The notes: generated by a model not told the origin, from the sequence alone. Positions 6,797 to 15,863 are shown, numbered from the stretch's first letter. The stretch: 34,932 nt of DNA from Steroidobacter agaridevorans (GCF_009932555.1 NZ_BLJO01000009.1:88295-123226); one strand, 5' to 3'. Program-made: numbers and translations.

Positions 6797-8239
6797 TCAG
6801 ACCGCGAGCCGGCGGGCATGCTCGAGACGCGCCTGCACCTCGGCGAACGGCAGCAATGCCAGCATGGGCGCCAGTTCCGGCCCGTGGGTGAAACCCGTCA
6901 GCGCGGCGCGCAGCGGCATGAACAACGCCGGGCCTTTCTTGCCGGCGGCCTGCCCCAGCGCCTTCACGGCCTGTTTGAATTCCGTTCCCGGGTGACCGAC
7001 GACCTGCAGCGCCTCGGTGAAAAAGCCCTCGCCCGCCTCGCGAATCGCCGCGAGCGCCGTGGGCTCGAATTCGTCGAGCTTGCCGAAAATGACTTTCGCC
7101 CAGGCTCGCGCGTCCGACGGCAGCTCGATGTTCGCTCGCACGACGGTGACGAACTGCGCCCGCTGCTGCGGATCCAGACCTGGCGGCAGCTCGGCCGCGA
7201 TCCATTTCACGAATTCATCCGTCGACAGGTGCGCGACCGTTTCTTTCTGCCAGTGACGCAGCTGGGCCTCGTCGAACTTGGCGGCGGCGCGGCCCAGGCG
7301 ATTCAGGTCGAAATCGGCGATCAGCGCGGCGTCATCCAGCCAGCCATCGGTCACGCAGGAATGACCGAGTCGCACCAGATGATTACGCAGCGCGCCCGGC
7401 AAATAACCGTGCTCGCGCAGGTCTCGCAAGCTGGTGTCGCCATGACGCTTGGACAGCGGCGCGCCATCCATGCCGAGCAAGAGGGCGACATGCGCGTACT
7501 GAGGAATTCGCAGGTTCAGCGCCTGCAGAATCAGGATCTGGCGCGGCGTGTTGGTCATGTGATCGTCGCCACGCAGGACCAGCGTGACGCCCATCAACGC
7601 ATCGTCCACCGCATTCGAGAAAAAGAACGCGGTGCTGCCGTCGGTGCGACGAATGATGAAGTCGCCGATGTCATTGGTGTTGAAACGCTGCTCGCCGTGG
7701 ACCACATCCACGAACGACACCACCTGCCCATCCGGCACTCGGAAGCGCAGCGCCGCGGGCAAGCCTCGAACCAAACGTTCGGCGCGCTCCTCGGTCGTGA
7801 GATTCCGGCACGTGCCCGCATAGCGCGGCGGCTGACCGGCAGCGAGCTGGCGCTTGCGAGAAATGCTCAGCTCGGCGGGCGTGCAGAAACAGGGATATGT
7901 GAGCCCCGCCGCGTCCAGCCGCGACAGATATTCATCATAAATAGCGCGGCGCTCCTGCTGCCGGTAGCTCGCGTGCGGGCCGCCGATGTCCGGCCCCTCG
8001 TCCCAATCCAGGCCCAACCACTTCAGGTCGGCGAACAGGGCCATCATGAAATCTTCGCTGGAGCGCGCCTCGTCGGTGTCCTCGACGCGCAGGATGAAGC
8101 GCCCGCCGGCCTTGCGGGCCGCGAGATAACTCAGCAGTGCGGTGCGCGCATTGCCTAAATGCAGGTACCCCGAGGGACTGGGGGCGAAGCGCGTGACAAG
8201 CGGATCTGGTGAATCTGAAGCCATCGAATCCGAGGACAT
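6797..8239 (-). CDS. gltX: Glutamyl-tRNA synthetase
   Basis: A 480-residue class I synthetase that charges tRNA-Glu. Motifs: FAPSPSGYLHLGNARTAL (HIGH-type, residues about 18-35), a CFCT ... YAGTC zinc-binding-type insert, the RGDDHMTNTPRQI segment, and LSKRHGDTS as the KMSKS equivalent. The C-terminal about 150 residues form the all-helical anticodon-binding domain. The start at 8239 is the longest choice; Met6 (8224) would also precede the first conserved strand, and neither has a clear ribosome-binding site. It sits just upstream of cysS and divergent from the cyclophilin gene. Confidence 0.95.
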   Translation of the reverse strand: MSSDSMASDSPDPLVTRFAPSPSGYLHLGNARTALLSYLAARKAGGRFILRVEDTDEARSSEDFMMALFADLKWLGLDWDEGPDIGGPHASYRQQERRAIYDEYLSRLDAAGLTYPCFCTPAELSISRKRQLAAGQPPRYAGTCRNLTTEERAERLVRGLPAALRFRVPDGQVVSFVDVVHGEQRFNTNDIGDFIIRRTDGSTAFFFSNAVDDALMGVTLVLRGDDHMTNTPRQILILQALNLRIPQYAHVALLLGMDGAPLSKRHGDTSLRDLREHGYLPGALRNHLVRLGHSCVTDGWLDDAALIADFDLNRLGRAAAKFDEAQLRHWQKETVAHLSTDEFVKWIAAELPPGLDPQQRAQFVTVVRANIELPSDARAWAKVIFGKLDEFEPTALAAIREAGEGFFTEALQVVGHPGTEFKQAVKALGQAAGKKGPALFMPLRAALTGFTHGPELAPMLALLPFAEVQARLEHARRLAV

Positions 8240-8346
8240 TTAAGGACTTGCGTCCATGTAGCCGCGCATTCTATACGGCCGCCGCGGTCAGTGCTGTAAG
8301 ACCGGGTTTTGATAAGATCGCCGGCCTTATCCCTACGGCGGTCACT

Positions 8347-8925
8347 ATGCGCATTCCTGGATTTGCTCGCCTCCTCGCCCTGTCGGCGGCCCTGCTGTTC
8401 GGTTTCTCGTCGCTGGCTTCGGCTCAATCCGCGCCGCGCGTCCGGGTGGAGACGACCCTGGGCAACTTCGTCATCGAGCTGGATCCGCAGCGCTCGCCGC
8501 TGACGGTGGCTTCGTTCCTCGAATACGTGAAAGCCGGGCATTACACCGATACCGTGTTCCATCGCGTGATCGGCAATTTCGTCGTGCAGGGCGGCGGTTA
8601 CGACGCCAAATATGTCGAAAAGCCCACCCGCCCCGGCACGCCCAACGAGTCCGGCAATGGCCTGTCGAACCGTCGCGGCACGGTGGGCCTCGCGCGCACC
8701 GGCGAGCCTCACAGCGGGACGGCGCAGTTCTATGTGAACCTGGCCGATAACGCGGCGCTCGATCCGCAGCCCAGCCGCTGGGGTTACACCGTGTTCGGGC
8801 ACGTCGTCGAGGGCATGAACGTGGTCGATGACATTGGCGCCGTGGCGACCGGCAGCCTCGGCCCCTTCGACCGCGACGCGCCGCTGCAGCCGATCATGAT
8901 CAAGCGGGTCGAAGTGTTGAAATGA
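8347..8925 (+). CDS. Periplasmic peptidyl-prolyl cis-trans isomerase, cyclophilin type
   Basis: A 192-residue cyclophilin that isomerises X-Pro bonds during folding of exported proteins. The N-terminus is a standard signal peptide (MRIPGFARL, then a hydrophobic run, predicted cleavage after ASA near residue 26). The mature domain carries TLGNFVIELD, the active-site FHRVIGNFVVQGGGY, GTVGLARTGEPHSGTAQFYVN, and WGYTVFGHVVEGM. This is the PpiA/PpiB family layout. The frame runs upstream to 8209, but the signal peptide begins at the ATG at 8347, so that start is used. It overlaps lpxH by 4 bp (ATGA), which indicates translational coupling. The pairing of a cyclophilin gene with lpxH is common in gammaproteobacteria, although there the cyclophilin is often cytoplasmic. 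Confidence 0.92.
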   Translation: MRIPGFARLLALSAALLFGFSSLASAQSAPRVRVETTLGNFVIELDPQRSPLTVASFLEYVKAGHYTDTVFHRVIGNFVVQGGGYDAKYVEKPTRPGTPNESGNGLSNRRGTVGLARTGEPHSGTAQFYVNLADNAALDPQPSRWGYTVFGHVVEGMNVVDDIGAVATGSLGPFDRDAPLQPIMIKRVEVLK

Positions 8926-9665
8926 GCGCGGGCCGGCCGACGCTGTTCATTTCCGATCTGCACCTGGATGGCGAGCGGCCCGACATCACGGCGCAATTTC
9001 TCCAGTTCCTCGACCATGAGGCCCGGCAGGCGGCCGGGCTCTACATCCTCGGCGATCTGTTCGAAGCCTGGATCGGCGACGACGACCCGGCCCCGGACAA
9101 GCAACGCGTCATCGCCGCGCTGAAGTCGCTGACTGGCGGCGGTGTGCCGGTCTATTTCATTCACGGCAACCGTGACTTCCTGATCGGACGCCGCTTCGCC
9201 AGGGAAACCGGCGTGAAGCTGCTGCCGGATGGCACGATGATCGAGCTTTACGGCAAGCGCGTGCTGCTCATGCATGGCGATACGCTGTGTATCGACGACC
9301 CGGATTATCAGCGGCTGCGGCGGATCGTTCGGAATCCGCTGGTGCAGTTTGTCTTGCGATGTTTGTCGCTCGGGCAGAGGCAGAAGCTGGCGGCGAAGAT
9401 GAGAGCGGGGAGTAAGAAGCACATCGAGTCGATGGATCGGACCCAGCCGCAGATCATGGATGTGAATCAGGGGGCGGTGTGTCGCACGTTCGAGCAGGAA
9501 CATGCGGATGTGATCGTGCATGGGCATACGCACCGGCCGGCGATTCACGATGTCGACGTCGGCGGTCATGTCGCCAAGCGCATCGTGCTTGGGGACTGGT
9601 ATGAGCAAGGGAGCGTGCTCAGGTGGAATGAGCAGGGGTTCGAGTTGGCGGGATTGGGGCGCTGA
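8922..9665 (+). CDS. lpxH: UDP-2,3-diacylglucosamine diphosphatase (lipid A synthesis)
   Basis: A 247-residue calcineurin-type metallophosphoesterase that hydrolyses UDP-2,3-diacylglucosamine to lipid X at the inner face of the cytoplasmic membrane. All metal-binding motifs are visible: FISDLHL (residues 9-15), GDLFEAWIGDD, HGNRDFL, MHGDTL and VHGHTHRP. The length matches E. coli LpxH (240). It is coupled to the cyclophilin gene by a 4-bp overlap. Its 3' third (from about 9350) uses more AGG, AGA and GGG codons than the 5' part. Its stop is separated from the convergent miaE stop by one base, so no conventional terminator fits between them. Confidence 0.95.
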   Translation: MSAGRPTLFISDLHLDGERPDITAQFLQFLDHEARQAAGLYILGDLFEAWIGDDDPAPDKQRVIAALKSLTGGGVPVYFIHGNRDFLIGRRFARETGVKLLPDGTMIELYGKRVLLMHGDTLCIDDPDYQRLRRIVRNPLVQFVLRCLSLGQRQKLAAKMRAGSKKHIESMDRTQPQIMDVNQGAVCRTFEQEHADVIVHGHTHRPAIHDVDVGGHVAKRIVLGDWYEQGSVLRWNEQGFELAGLGR

Positions 9666-9666
9666 C

Positions 9667-10281
9667 TCAGCTCGCTGGCAGGCCCGAGTGGAAGCGGAAC
9701 TGCGGGTCCGGCGATGTAGCGAGCTCAGCCTCGATAGTGGCCAGCTGCTGCAGGCGAGCGCGCCAGTCAATGTCACCTGCTCGCTGTTCGGCGAGGCGTA
9801 GATACAAACTTTGATGTCTCGCCTCTGAAACAGCGAGACCCGTGTAGAAGCCACGCAGCGGCTCGGACAACAGCGGACCCAGTCCTTCGAAGCGCTCGCA
9901 GGAGCGGGCTTCGATGAGCGCGCCACACAACAACAAATCCAATAGCCGCGCTGGCTCCGAACGATTGATCGCCGACCGCAAACCTTCCGCGTAACGCGAT
10001 GGCTGCATGCGAGCGAACGGAACGTTCAGCTCCTGCATCAGCTTCTGTACCTGCTCGAAATGCCGCAGTTCTTCGCGGGCGAGGCGTGACAACTTGTCTG
10101 TCAGCGCCATGTCTTCCGGATACGAGAAGATCAAGCTCAGCGCCGTAGACGCAGCCTTCTTCTCACAATTGGCGTGATCGACCAGCAGCTCGCGCCAGCG
10201 CTCACAAGCGACTTCGAACCAGCGAGCCGGTGTGGACGCGAGCAGCACACTGTGTGCGGGTTGGATTGGGACTGCACTCAT
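9667..10281 (-). CDS. miaE: tRNA-(ms2io6A)-hydroxylase
   Basis: A 204-residue ferritin-like diiron monooxygenase that hydroxylates the isopentenyl group of ms2i6A37 in tRNAs reading UNN codons. The four-helix diiron ligand pattern is present: Glu in ANCEKKAAS, EELRHFEQ (ExxH), Glu in IEARSCERF, and SEARHQSLY (ExxH). The ATG overlaps the stop of the upstream kinase gene by 4 bp (10278-10281), so translation of miaE is probably coupled to the kinase. The 3' end meets lpxH with one base between stop codons. Confidence 0.93.
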   Translation of the reverse strand: MSAVPIQPAHSVLLASTPARWFEVACERWRELLVDHANCEKKAASTALSLIFSYPEDMALTDKLSRLAREELRHFEQVQKLMQELNVPFARMQPSRYAEGLRSAINRSEPARLLDLLLCGALIEARSCERFEGLGPLLSEPLRGFYTGLAVSEARHQSLYLRLAEQRAGDIDWRARLQQLATIEAELATSPDPQFRFHSGLPAS

Positions 10282-11576
10282 TCCGCCACCGCTTCCAACT
10301 TCGTCGCCGCACCGACCAACTCACGCGCGGACCCAAACCGAGCGGCCGGCTCCACAGCCAGCAGCTTGTTCAGCAGCGGATGATAAACACTGAGCTCCCC
10401 GCTCAGCTCGGGCCGCGGCGCGTTGCCGTGTAGATAGATCACACCCATGGGCGTCGGCGCGAGGAACGGTTTCTTCCCCGTCAGCATCTCGTAGAAAATC
10501 ACGCCCAGACTATACAGGTCGCTGCGCTCGTCCAGCGACTGGCCGTGGCCCTGCTCCGGGCTCATGTAGTACGGCGTGCCGAAGATTTCGCCCGCGGCCG
10601 TCATCTCGACATTGACCTCGGTGTGCTTGGCCAGCCCGAAGTCGATGAGGGCGAGTGAGCCGTCGGCGCGCTCCATGATGTTGCCTGGCTTCAGGTCCCG
10701 ATGCAGCACACCGACCTGGTGCACCACCTGCAGCGCAGCCGCCATCTGCGTTAGATACTGCAGTGCCTGCCGCGGCTCGATGCCCTTCGCGATGCGCCCA
10801 CGCAAATCGCCGCGCGGGAAATATTCCATGGCGATATAGGCGTGATCGTCGGAAATGCCCAGATCGTAAATGCGCACCACGTTCGGATGCCGGATCTTCG
10901 AGATCAGCTCGTATTCCTGCAGGAAGCGCGAAAACTGCATGTGTTGATCGCCCGTCTCCGGCGCATCGCGCAGCACCTTCAACACGACCAGATCGCCGGC
11001 ACGCTCGCTCTCGGCGAGATAAACCATCGACGTGCCGCCGATGGCGAGCTCGCGAATGAAACGATGGCCGAGGATGCTCACCGGCCCGAAGCGCGACAGT
11101 TGCTGAGCCTGCGAGCTGGTGCGCCACAACGCCAGCTCTTGCCGGCGGCGCTGGACGGCATCGCGGAGTGAATTCGCCAGGCGTCGATGATCGATGCGCT
11201 CACGCACGACGCATTCGACAGCGCCCCGTTCAACAACTCGCGTGGCGAGCGCAGGATCGTCGCCTGGCGCGAGATAGATCACGGGCGGGAAGCCGGGACG
11301 ATAGAGGAAGTTCTCCAGCCACTCCTCGCCTCGCCCGCGCTCGCTGCGGCCATCGAGCAATACGGCATCGAAGCCCACAGCCGTGAATCCAGAATGAAGA
11401 CGCCCGGAAATGAGCGGCGCGTGAATGCGGCACTCGGCATCCGGCCAGACAATGGAAATGTGGTGCTCGAGCGCGCGCGCCAGCTCGGTGTGATCCGTGA
11501 CGATCATCAGACGCGGCGCCAGCGTAGCGGACGCCGCTGCGAGCGGTCGGGAGGCTGGGCCGGCAGGCAGAGCCAT
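10278..11576 (-). CDS. Ser/Thr protein kinase with N-terminal degenerate receiver domain
   Basis: A 432-residue cytoplasmic protein. Residues about 22-145 resemble a response-regulator receiver: a hydrophobic strand ending in TDH, and the phosphoacceptor candidate Asp75 in AVLLDGR. The conserved Thr/Ser appears replaced (VIYLAPGDD) and the conserved Lys is not seen (CVVRERID), so switching by phosphorylation is doubtful. Residues about 168-425 are a Hanks-type kinase with a glycine loop (ELAIGGTSMVYLAE), Lys200, HRDLKPGN (292-299), DFG (312-314) and SPEQ (339-342). All catalytic residues are intact. There is no membrane segment and no PASTA or TPR domain. It lies 29 bp downstream of purF and overlaps miaE. 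What it phosphorylates is unknown. Confidence 0.9.
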   Translation of the reverse strand: MALPAGPASRPLAAASATLAPRLMIVTDHTELARALEHHISIVWPDAECRIHAPLISGRLHSGFTAVGFDAVLLDGRSERGRGEEWLENFLYRPGFPPVIYLAPGDDPALATRVVERGAVECVVRERIDHRRLANSLRDAVQRRRQELALWRTSSQAQQLSRFGPVSILGHRFIRELAIGGTSMVYLAESERAGDLVVLKVLRDAPETGDQHMQFSRFLQEYELISKIRHPNVVRIYDLGISDDHAYIAMEYFPRGDLRGRIAKGIEPRQALQYLTQMAAALQVVHQVGVLHRDLKPGNIMERADGSLALIDFGLAKHTEVNVEMTAAGEIFGTPYYMSPEQGHGQSLDERSDLYSLGVIFYEMLTGKKPFLAPTPMGVIYLHGNAPRPELSGELSVYHPLLNKLLAVEPAARFGSARELVGAATKLEAVAE

Positions 11577-11605
11577 GCTGTCAGCTCACGGTGCCGGCCA
11601 CTCGA

Positions 11606-13111
11606 TCACACTGCGCGGATCGCTTTCAGCGAAGGCGACGCACGACGCTTCGCCTTGGCCTGATCCGAGCGCTCGTCTTCCAGGCGCTGCAAGTACGCCG
11701 GCGTGATATCTCCCGTGACGTACTCGCCCGAGAAGCACGAAGTATCGAACTGCTCGATGTGAGAATCGTGGTGCAAGCACGCGCGCACCAGGTCGTCGAG
11801 ATCCTGATAGATCAGCTTGTCGGCGCCGATGGATTTGGCAACTTCCTCTTCGGTCTTGTTGCTGGCGACCAGCTCGGAGGCCGTCGGCATGTCGATGCCG
11901 TACACGTTGGCGTGACGCACCGGCGGCGCGGCCGATGCGAAATAAACGCGGCGAGCACCGGCTTCCCGCGCCAGATCGATGATCTGCGCGGAGGTCGTGC
12001 CACGCACGATGGAATCGTCGATCAGCAGCACGTTCTTACCGCGGAACTCGAGGTCGATGACGTTCAACTTGGAGCGCACCGACTTCTTACGCTGCTCCTG
12101 CCCCGGCATGATGAACGTGCGGCCGATGTAGCGGTTCTTCACGAAGCCTTCGCGATACTTCACGCCCAGCAGCTGCGCGACCTGCACGGCCGCCGTGCGG
12201 CTCGTGTCCGGAATCGGAATGACCACATCGATGTCGTGATCCGGCCAGACGCGCTTGATCTTCTCCGCGAGCAGATCGCCCATGCGCAGCCGCGCCTTGT
12301 GCACGGAGATGTTGTCCATCTTCGAATCGGGCCGCGCGAAATAAACGTATTCGAAAATGCACGGCGTATGTTTCGCCGCCGGCGCGCACTGCTGCGAGTA
12401 CAAGCGGCCATGCTCGTCGATGAACACCGCCTCGCCCGGATTCACATCGCGCTCCAGCGTGAAGCCGAGCATATCGAGCGCCACGCTCTCGGACGCCAGC
12501 ATGTACTCCGGGCCCTGCGCGGACTCTCGCTTACCGAGCACCAGCGGACGAATGCCGTGCGGATCGCGGAAGCCGAGCAGGCCGTGGCCGACGATCATCG
12601 TCACCACAGCGAAGCCGCCACGCACGCGACGATAAACAGCGCTGAGAGCGGAGAAGATCTCGGCGGCCGAAGCACGCGGCGTGCGCACGCGCGACAACTC
12701 GCTCGCGAGCACATTGAGCAGGACTTCGGAATCCGAGGTGGTGTTCAGGTGACGCAGATCTTCACGCGTCAGGACTTCGGCGAGCTCCGCCGTGTTGGTG
12801 AGATTGCCGTTGTGGCCGAGGCAGATGCCGTAGGGAGAATTGACGAAGAACGGTTGCGCTTCGGAGGCGCTGTCGCAGCCCGCGGTGGGATAGCGTACGT
12901 GGCCGATGCCGACATTGCCTTTCAGTTTCAGCATGTGCTGTTCCTGGAAGACATCGCGCACCAGGCCGGTCTTCTTGCGCATGAACAGCTCGCCGTCGTG
13001 GTACGTCATGATGCCCGCGGCATCCTGACCACGGTGCTGCAAGACCGTGAGCGCGTCGTAGATCTGTTGATTGACCGGACTGTGTCCGACGATGCCAACG
13101 ATGCCACACAT
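11606..13111 (-). CDS. purF: Amidophosphoribosyltransferase (purine synthesis)
   Basis: A 501-residue enzyme for the first committed step of purine synthesis (PRPP + glutamine to phosphoribosylamine). The Ntn-type glutaminase domain starts with the catalytic Cys2 ([10 protein letters not shown]); no propeptide is present, as in E. coli. The PRPP loop is [13 protein letters not shown] (residues 361-373). A strong ribosome-binding site (CAGGAG, 7-nt spacer) precedes the ATG at 13111. It follows cvpA with only 2 bp between the genes, the standard cvpA-purF operon. No metZ gene follows; instead a kinase gene does. Confidence 0.97.
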   Translation of the reverse strand: MCGIVGIVGHSPVNQQIYDALTVLQHRGQDAAGIMTYHDGELFMRKKTGLVRDVFQEQHMLKLKGNVGIGHVRYPTAGCDSASEAQPFFVNSPYGICLGHNGNLTNTAELAEVLTREDLRHLNTTSDSEVLLNVLASELSRVRTPRASAAEIFSALSAVYRRVRGGFAVVTMIVGHGLLGFRDPHGIRPLVLGKRESAQGPEYMLASESVALDMLGFTLERDVNPGEAVFIDEHGRLYSQQCAPAAKHTPCIFEYVYFARPDSKMDNISVHKARLRMGDLLAEKIKRVWPDHDIDVVIPIPDTSRTAAVQVAQLLGVKYREGFVKNRYIGRTFIMPGQEQRKKSVRSKLNVIDLEFRGKNVLLIDDSIVRGTTSAQIIDLAREAGARRVYFASAAPPVRHANVYGIDMPTASELVASNKTEEEVAKSIGADKLIYQDLDDLVRACLHHDSHIEQFDTSCFSGEYVTGDITPAYLQRLEDERSDQAKAKRRASPSLKAIRAV

Positions 13112-13113
13112 GC

Positions 13114-13641
13114 TCAGACTCCTGCTTTGCTCAACGCGGAACCCTTCTGAGCCTGCTTATCGAGCACGCTCATGCCGGTCTCCGCAAACGACTGCAGCCA
13201 ACCCGCCGCTTCCGATGCGTATGGGATCAGCACCGAGCCTTTCCACCAGCTGGTGCTGGTGAGCTGCACGAACTGTCCCAACAACACGAACACCGCGACG
13301 ACCACCGCGCCGCGCACGAAGCCGGTGACCAGCCCGAGCAGGCGGTCCACCATGATGCTGAGGCCCGAATGCCGCAGCAGGTAACCGAGCAGACCCGCCA
13401 CGATCCAGCCAACGATCAATACCGCGAGCACGATCAGCGTGCGCGCAGCCCAAGTGCTTACCGGTGGATCGCCGACTCTGCCGGCCAGCAGCGGCTCCAC
13501 CACAGGAGCATAACGCCAGGCGAGCCACAGACCGCCCAGCCAGGCGATCACGCCAATGGCTTCTCGGACGAATCCGCGGATGAACCCCAACAACATCGAA
13601 AGAAACAGCACGCCGAGAATCAGGTAGTCAGCACCATTCAT
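13114..13641 (-). CDS. cvpA: CvpA family inner-membrane protein
   Basis: A 175-residue membrane protein with about four hydrophobic helices. The first is [19 protein letters not shown], which carries the G-F-hRG-F motif of CvpA; others follow at about residues 30-45, 65-90 and 100-120. The family is needed for colicin V production in E. coli and is widely placed just upstream of purF, as here. Its molecular role is still poorly defined. A promoter candidate lies at 13685-13712. Confidence 0.92.
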   Translation of the reverse strand: MNGADYLILGVLFLSMLLGFIRGFVREAIGVIAWLGGLWLAWRYAPVVEPLLAGRVGDPPVSTWAARTLIVLAVLIVGWIVAGLLGYLLRHSGLSIMVDRLLGLVTGFVRGAVVVAVFVLLGQFVQLTSTSWWKGSVLIPYASEAAGWLQSFAETGMSVLDKQAQKGSALSKAGV

Positions 13642-13684
13642 AAGCGCAACAACGATTTACGGCCTCGCGACCTGGGGCGCGCGG

Positions 13685-13712
13685 ATTCTATCAGCGCGGC
13701 GCAGTTTGGAAA
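13685..13712 (-). promoter_or_regulatory. Promoter candidate for cvpA-purF
   Basis: On the minus strand: TTTCCA (13712-13707), a 16-bp spacer, then TAGAAT (13690-13685), a 5/6 match to the -10 consensus. The start of transcription would be near 13678, about 37 nt before the cvpA ATG. No PUR-box was recognised here. Confidence 0.4.
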
Positions 13713-13747
13713 CAACGGACTGAGCACACTCGGGCGAGGAAAAATCC

Positions 13748-14458
13748 TCACGGATGCGCCACCACGGCGGCGCTCGGTATGGAAGCTTTGACCACCTTCA
13801 ACACCGCTTCGGCGCTGGCGCGATCCTTGGTGGGGCCGATACGGACTCGGTAAAGCGTCTTCCCGCCCGTAGTAACCGGCATGACGAATGCGCTTTGGCC
13901 CTTGCCGCGCCATTCGTTCATGACTCGTTCCGCCGTCGCCTCGCTGGCATAACTTGCCAATTGGACCGCCCAGCCTTTGCCCGTGGGAACCGCCGACCTG
14001 GGGGCGGACGGCGCAGAAGCAACGGCGCGCGGCTCGGGTTTTGGCGATTCAGGTTTTGGCTCAGGTTTCGGCGGCGGCGTCTCGCGCGGCGCCGGTTTCG
14101 GCGTTTCGACCGGTGCAGGTGTTACCTGCGCAGGCGATTCAGGGGAAGCCTGAGCCACGGCTGCTGGCTCCGCAGGCAGTTGCGCGGGCGTTTCCGGCGG
14201 CGGTGTTTCTTCCGGGGGTGGCGCGCGGTTGTCCGTTTGCTCGACCGGTGTCGGCGGCTGCGAGCCGGGGGCCTTGTTCAGATCGATGGTGTAGGTCTTG
14301 ATCGCGGCCTCGCCGCTACCCTCACCGTTCGACGCCGTCTGCGCCGGTTGCCCGGCGGAGTCGTGGCCGGGTCCCGAGAGCATCTCCGGAATCAGGATGA
14401 TGGCCGCGGCCATCAACACAGCCGCGCCGATCAAGCGTTCTTTAACAGGGCGTTCCAC
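13748..14458 (-). CDS. SPOR-domain cell-division protein, DedD-like
   Basis: A 236-residue bitopic membrane protein. It has a short cytoplasmic N-terminus (VKERLIGAA), one membrane helix (residues about 9-24), a long Pro/Ala/Glu-rich periplasmic linker (about 30-155), and a C-terminal SPOR domain (WAVQLASYASEATAERVMNEW to the end, about 160-236). SPOR domains bind denuded peptidoglycan at the septum, and DedD, found in this same folC-cvpA slot in other gammaproteobacteria, helps FtsN in division. The start codon is GTG. A TATACT sequence ends 7 nt before it and there is no ribosome-binding site, so the message may be leaderless. Confidence 0.9.
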   Translation of the reverse strand: MERPVKERLIGAAVLMAAAIILIPEMLSGPGHDSAGQPAQTASNGEGSGEAAIKTYTIDLNKAPGSQPPTPVEQTDNRAPPPEETPPPETPAQLPAEPAAVAQASPESPAQVTPAPVETPKPAPRETPPPKPEPKPESPKPEPRAVASAPSAPRSAVPTGKGWAVQLASYASEATAERVMNEWRGKGQSAFVMPVTTGGKTLYRVRIGPTKDRASAEAVLKVVKASIPSAAVVAHP

Positions 14459-14465
14459 GGCGCGA

Positions 14466-14471
14466 AGTATA
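14466..14471 (-). promoter_or_regulatory. -10 box candidate placing the SPOR gene transcript start at its GTG
   Basis: TATACT (5/6 to consensus) on the minus strand is followed by 7 nt and then the GTG start at 14458. The -35 region is poor (TGTCGT at 17 bp). If used, it would give a leaderless mRNA. Confidence 0.3.
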
Positions 14472-14514
14472 AAAGGCGCGGCGTGCGAACGACACGGGAC
14501 TTAACGTCTGAAAC

Positions 14515-15789
14515 TCAACTTCGCGCTTGCAACCATTCGAGCGCGGGGCCGACGGTCAGAAACGAGCCGAACACGACGATGCGGTCGCCGGCGTTCGCCA
14601 GCGTCTGCGCAACTTCGCAGCCTTCCGCGACAGTCGCGGCAGTCTTCGCAATCCGCGCGCCCGTATTGGCAAGTCGCAACGCCAACCCATCCACCGGCAC
14701 GGATCGAGCGCTCGGCAATCCGACGATGACCCACGCGTCGAACGAATCGCGCAGCGTGGTCGCGATACCTTCGATGTCTTTGTCGCCCAGGATGCCGCAC
14801 ACGGCGATGGTTCGCCCGCTGGTAGGACGCGATGCGAGTTGCCCGGCGAGCGCCTGTGCCGCCGCGGGATTGTGTGCGACATCGAGAATCCACTCGACCG
14901 CTGCCGGCTCGCTCTTGCGCACCACCTGAAAGCGTCCGGGCAGTGTCACCTTCTGGAGACCGGCCTCGATCGCTTCGCGCGTGATCGGCAACCGCGACGA
15001 CAAGCATTCCAATGCGCACAACACGGCGGACGCGTTGTCGAACTGGAGCTCGCCGTGAAGCGCCGGCCGCGGGAGCCTGCTGTAACTCGAATGCCGGCCG
15101 CGCCAGAACCACCCTTCGCCGTCATGCCGCCAGTTGAACTCCTGACCGAGGCGATACAACGGTGTGCCCAGATCGCGCGCGACCGCCTCGATGGAAGCCG
15201 GCATGTCGCGCGAGCCGAAGATCGCGGGCTTTCCCGCGCGAAAAATTCCCGCCTTCTCGCGACCGATGCTGTCCACATCCGAGCCCAGCCAGTCGCAATG
15301 ATCGAGCGCAATCGAGGTGACGATGGCCACATCGGCGTCGACCGCGTTGACGCTGTCGAGACGACCGCCGAGGCCCACTTCGAGCACCATGGCATCGACG
15401 CCCGCAGCGTCGAACACCAGCAGTGCGGCGAGGGTGTTGAACTCGAAGAACGTAAGTGTGTCCGTGCCGCGCGCCGCGTCGATGCGCTCGAATGCCGCGA
15501 CCAGCGACTCGTCGGACGCTTCGCGCCCGTCGATGACGATGCGCTCGTTGTAGCGGATCAGATGCGGCGAGGTGAACGTGCCGACGCGATAGCCGGCGGC
15601 TCGAAGAATCTGCGAGGTGAGCGCGACCGTGGAGCCTTTGCCGTTCGTGCCCGCGACCGTGATGACGGGACACGACGGTTGCCGCCACTGCAACCGCTGC
15701 AGCGTGCGACGCATGCGGTCCAGGCCGAGGTCGATAGCGCTCGGATGCAGCGTTTCCTGCCAGCGCAGCCAATCGGCCAGGGATCTCAT
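14515..15789 (-). CDS. folC: Bifunctional dihydrofolate synthase / folylpolyglutamate synthase
   Basis: A 424-residue Mur-ligase-family enzyme that adds glutamate to dihydropteroate and then to folates. It has the P-loop VAGTNGKGST (residues 45-54), then TFTSPHLIRYNERI and EVGLGGRLDSVN, both characteristic of FolC, the carbamylated-Lys region (SIGREKAGIFR), and the C-terminal AHNPAAAQ segment. It follows accD, as in other gammaproteobacteria. A strong hairpin with a short U-tract lies between accD and folC, so folC either has its own promoter or depends on read-through. Confidence 0.96.
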   Translation of the reverse strand: MRSLADWLRWQETLHPSAIDLGLDRMRRTLQRLQWRQPSCPVITVAGTNGKGSTVALTSQILRAAGYRVGTFTSPHLIRYNERIVIDGREASDESLVAAFERIDAARGTDTLTFFEFNTLAALLVFDAAGVDAMVLEVGLGGRLDSVNAVDADVAIVTSIALDHCDWLGSDVDSIGREKAGIFRAGKPAIFGSRDMPASIEAVARDLGTPLYRLGQEFNWRHDGEGWFWRGRHSSYSRLPRPALHGELQFDNASAVLCALECLSSRLPITREAIEAGLQKVTLPGRFQVVRKSEPAAVEWILDVAHNPAAAQALAGQLASRPTSGRTIAVCGILGDKDIEGIATTLRDSFDAWVIVGLPSARSVPVDGLALRLANTGARIAKTAATVAEGCEVAQTLANAGDRIVVFGSFLTVGPALEWLQARS

Positions 15790-15814
15790 TGCGAAACTGT
15801 CACCGTGCCAACGG

Positions 15815-15847
15815 AAAATATCGGCGGCGTCCGCTGACGCCGCCGAT
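15815..15847 (-). terminator. Intrinsic terminator or attenuator between accD and folC
   Basis: A perfect 12-bp inverted repeat, ATCGGCGGCGTC (15820-15831) and its complement (15836-15847), with a 4-nt loop. In the direction of transcription it is followed by ATTTTCC. It lies 16 bp after the accD stop and 26 bp before the folC ATG. The stem is very stable; the U-tract is short (four). Confidence 0.65.
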
Positions 15848-15863
15848 CGGAATCAAACGTTGC

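Noticed and set aside
11591-13150. A 519-codon plus-strand reading frame opposite purF
   Set aside because: It is an antisense shadow. The purF motifs and strong ribosome-binding site are on the minus strand.
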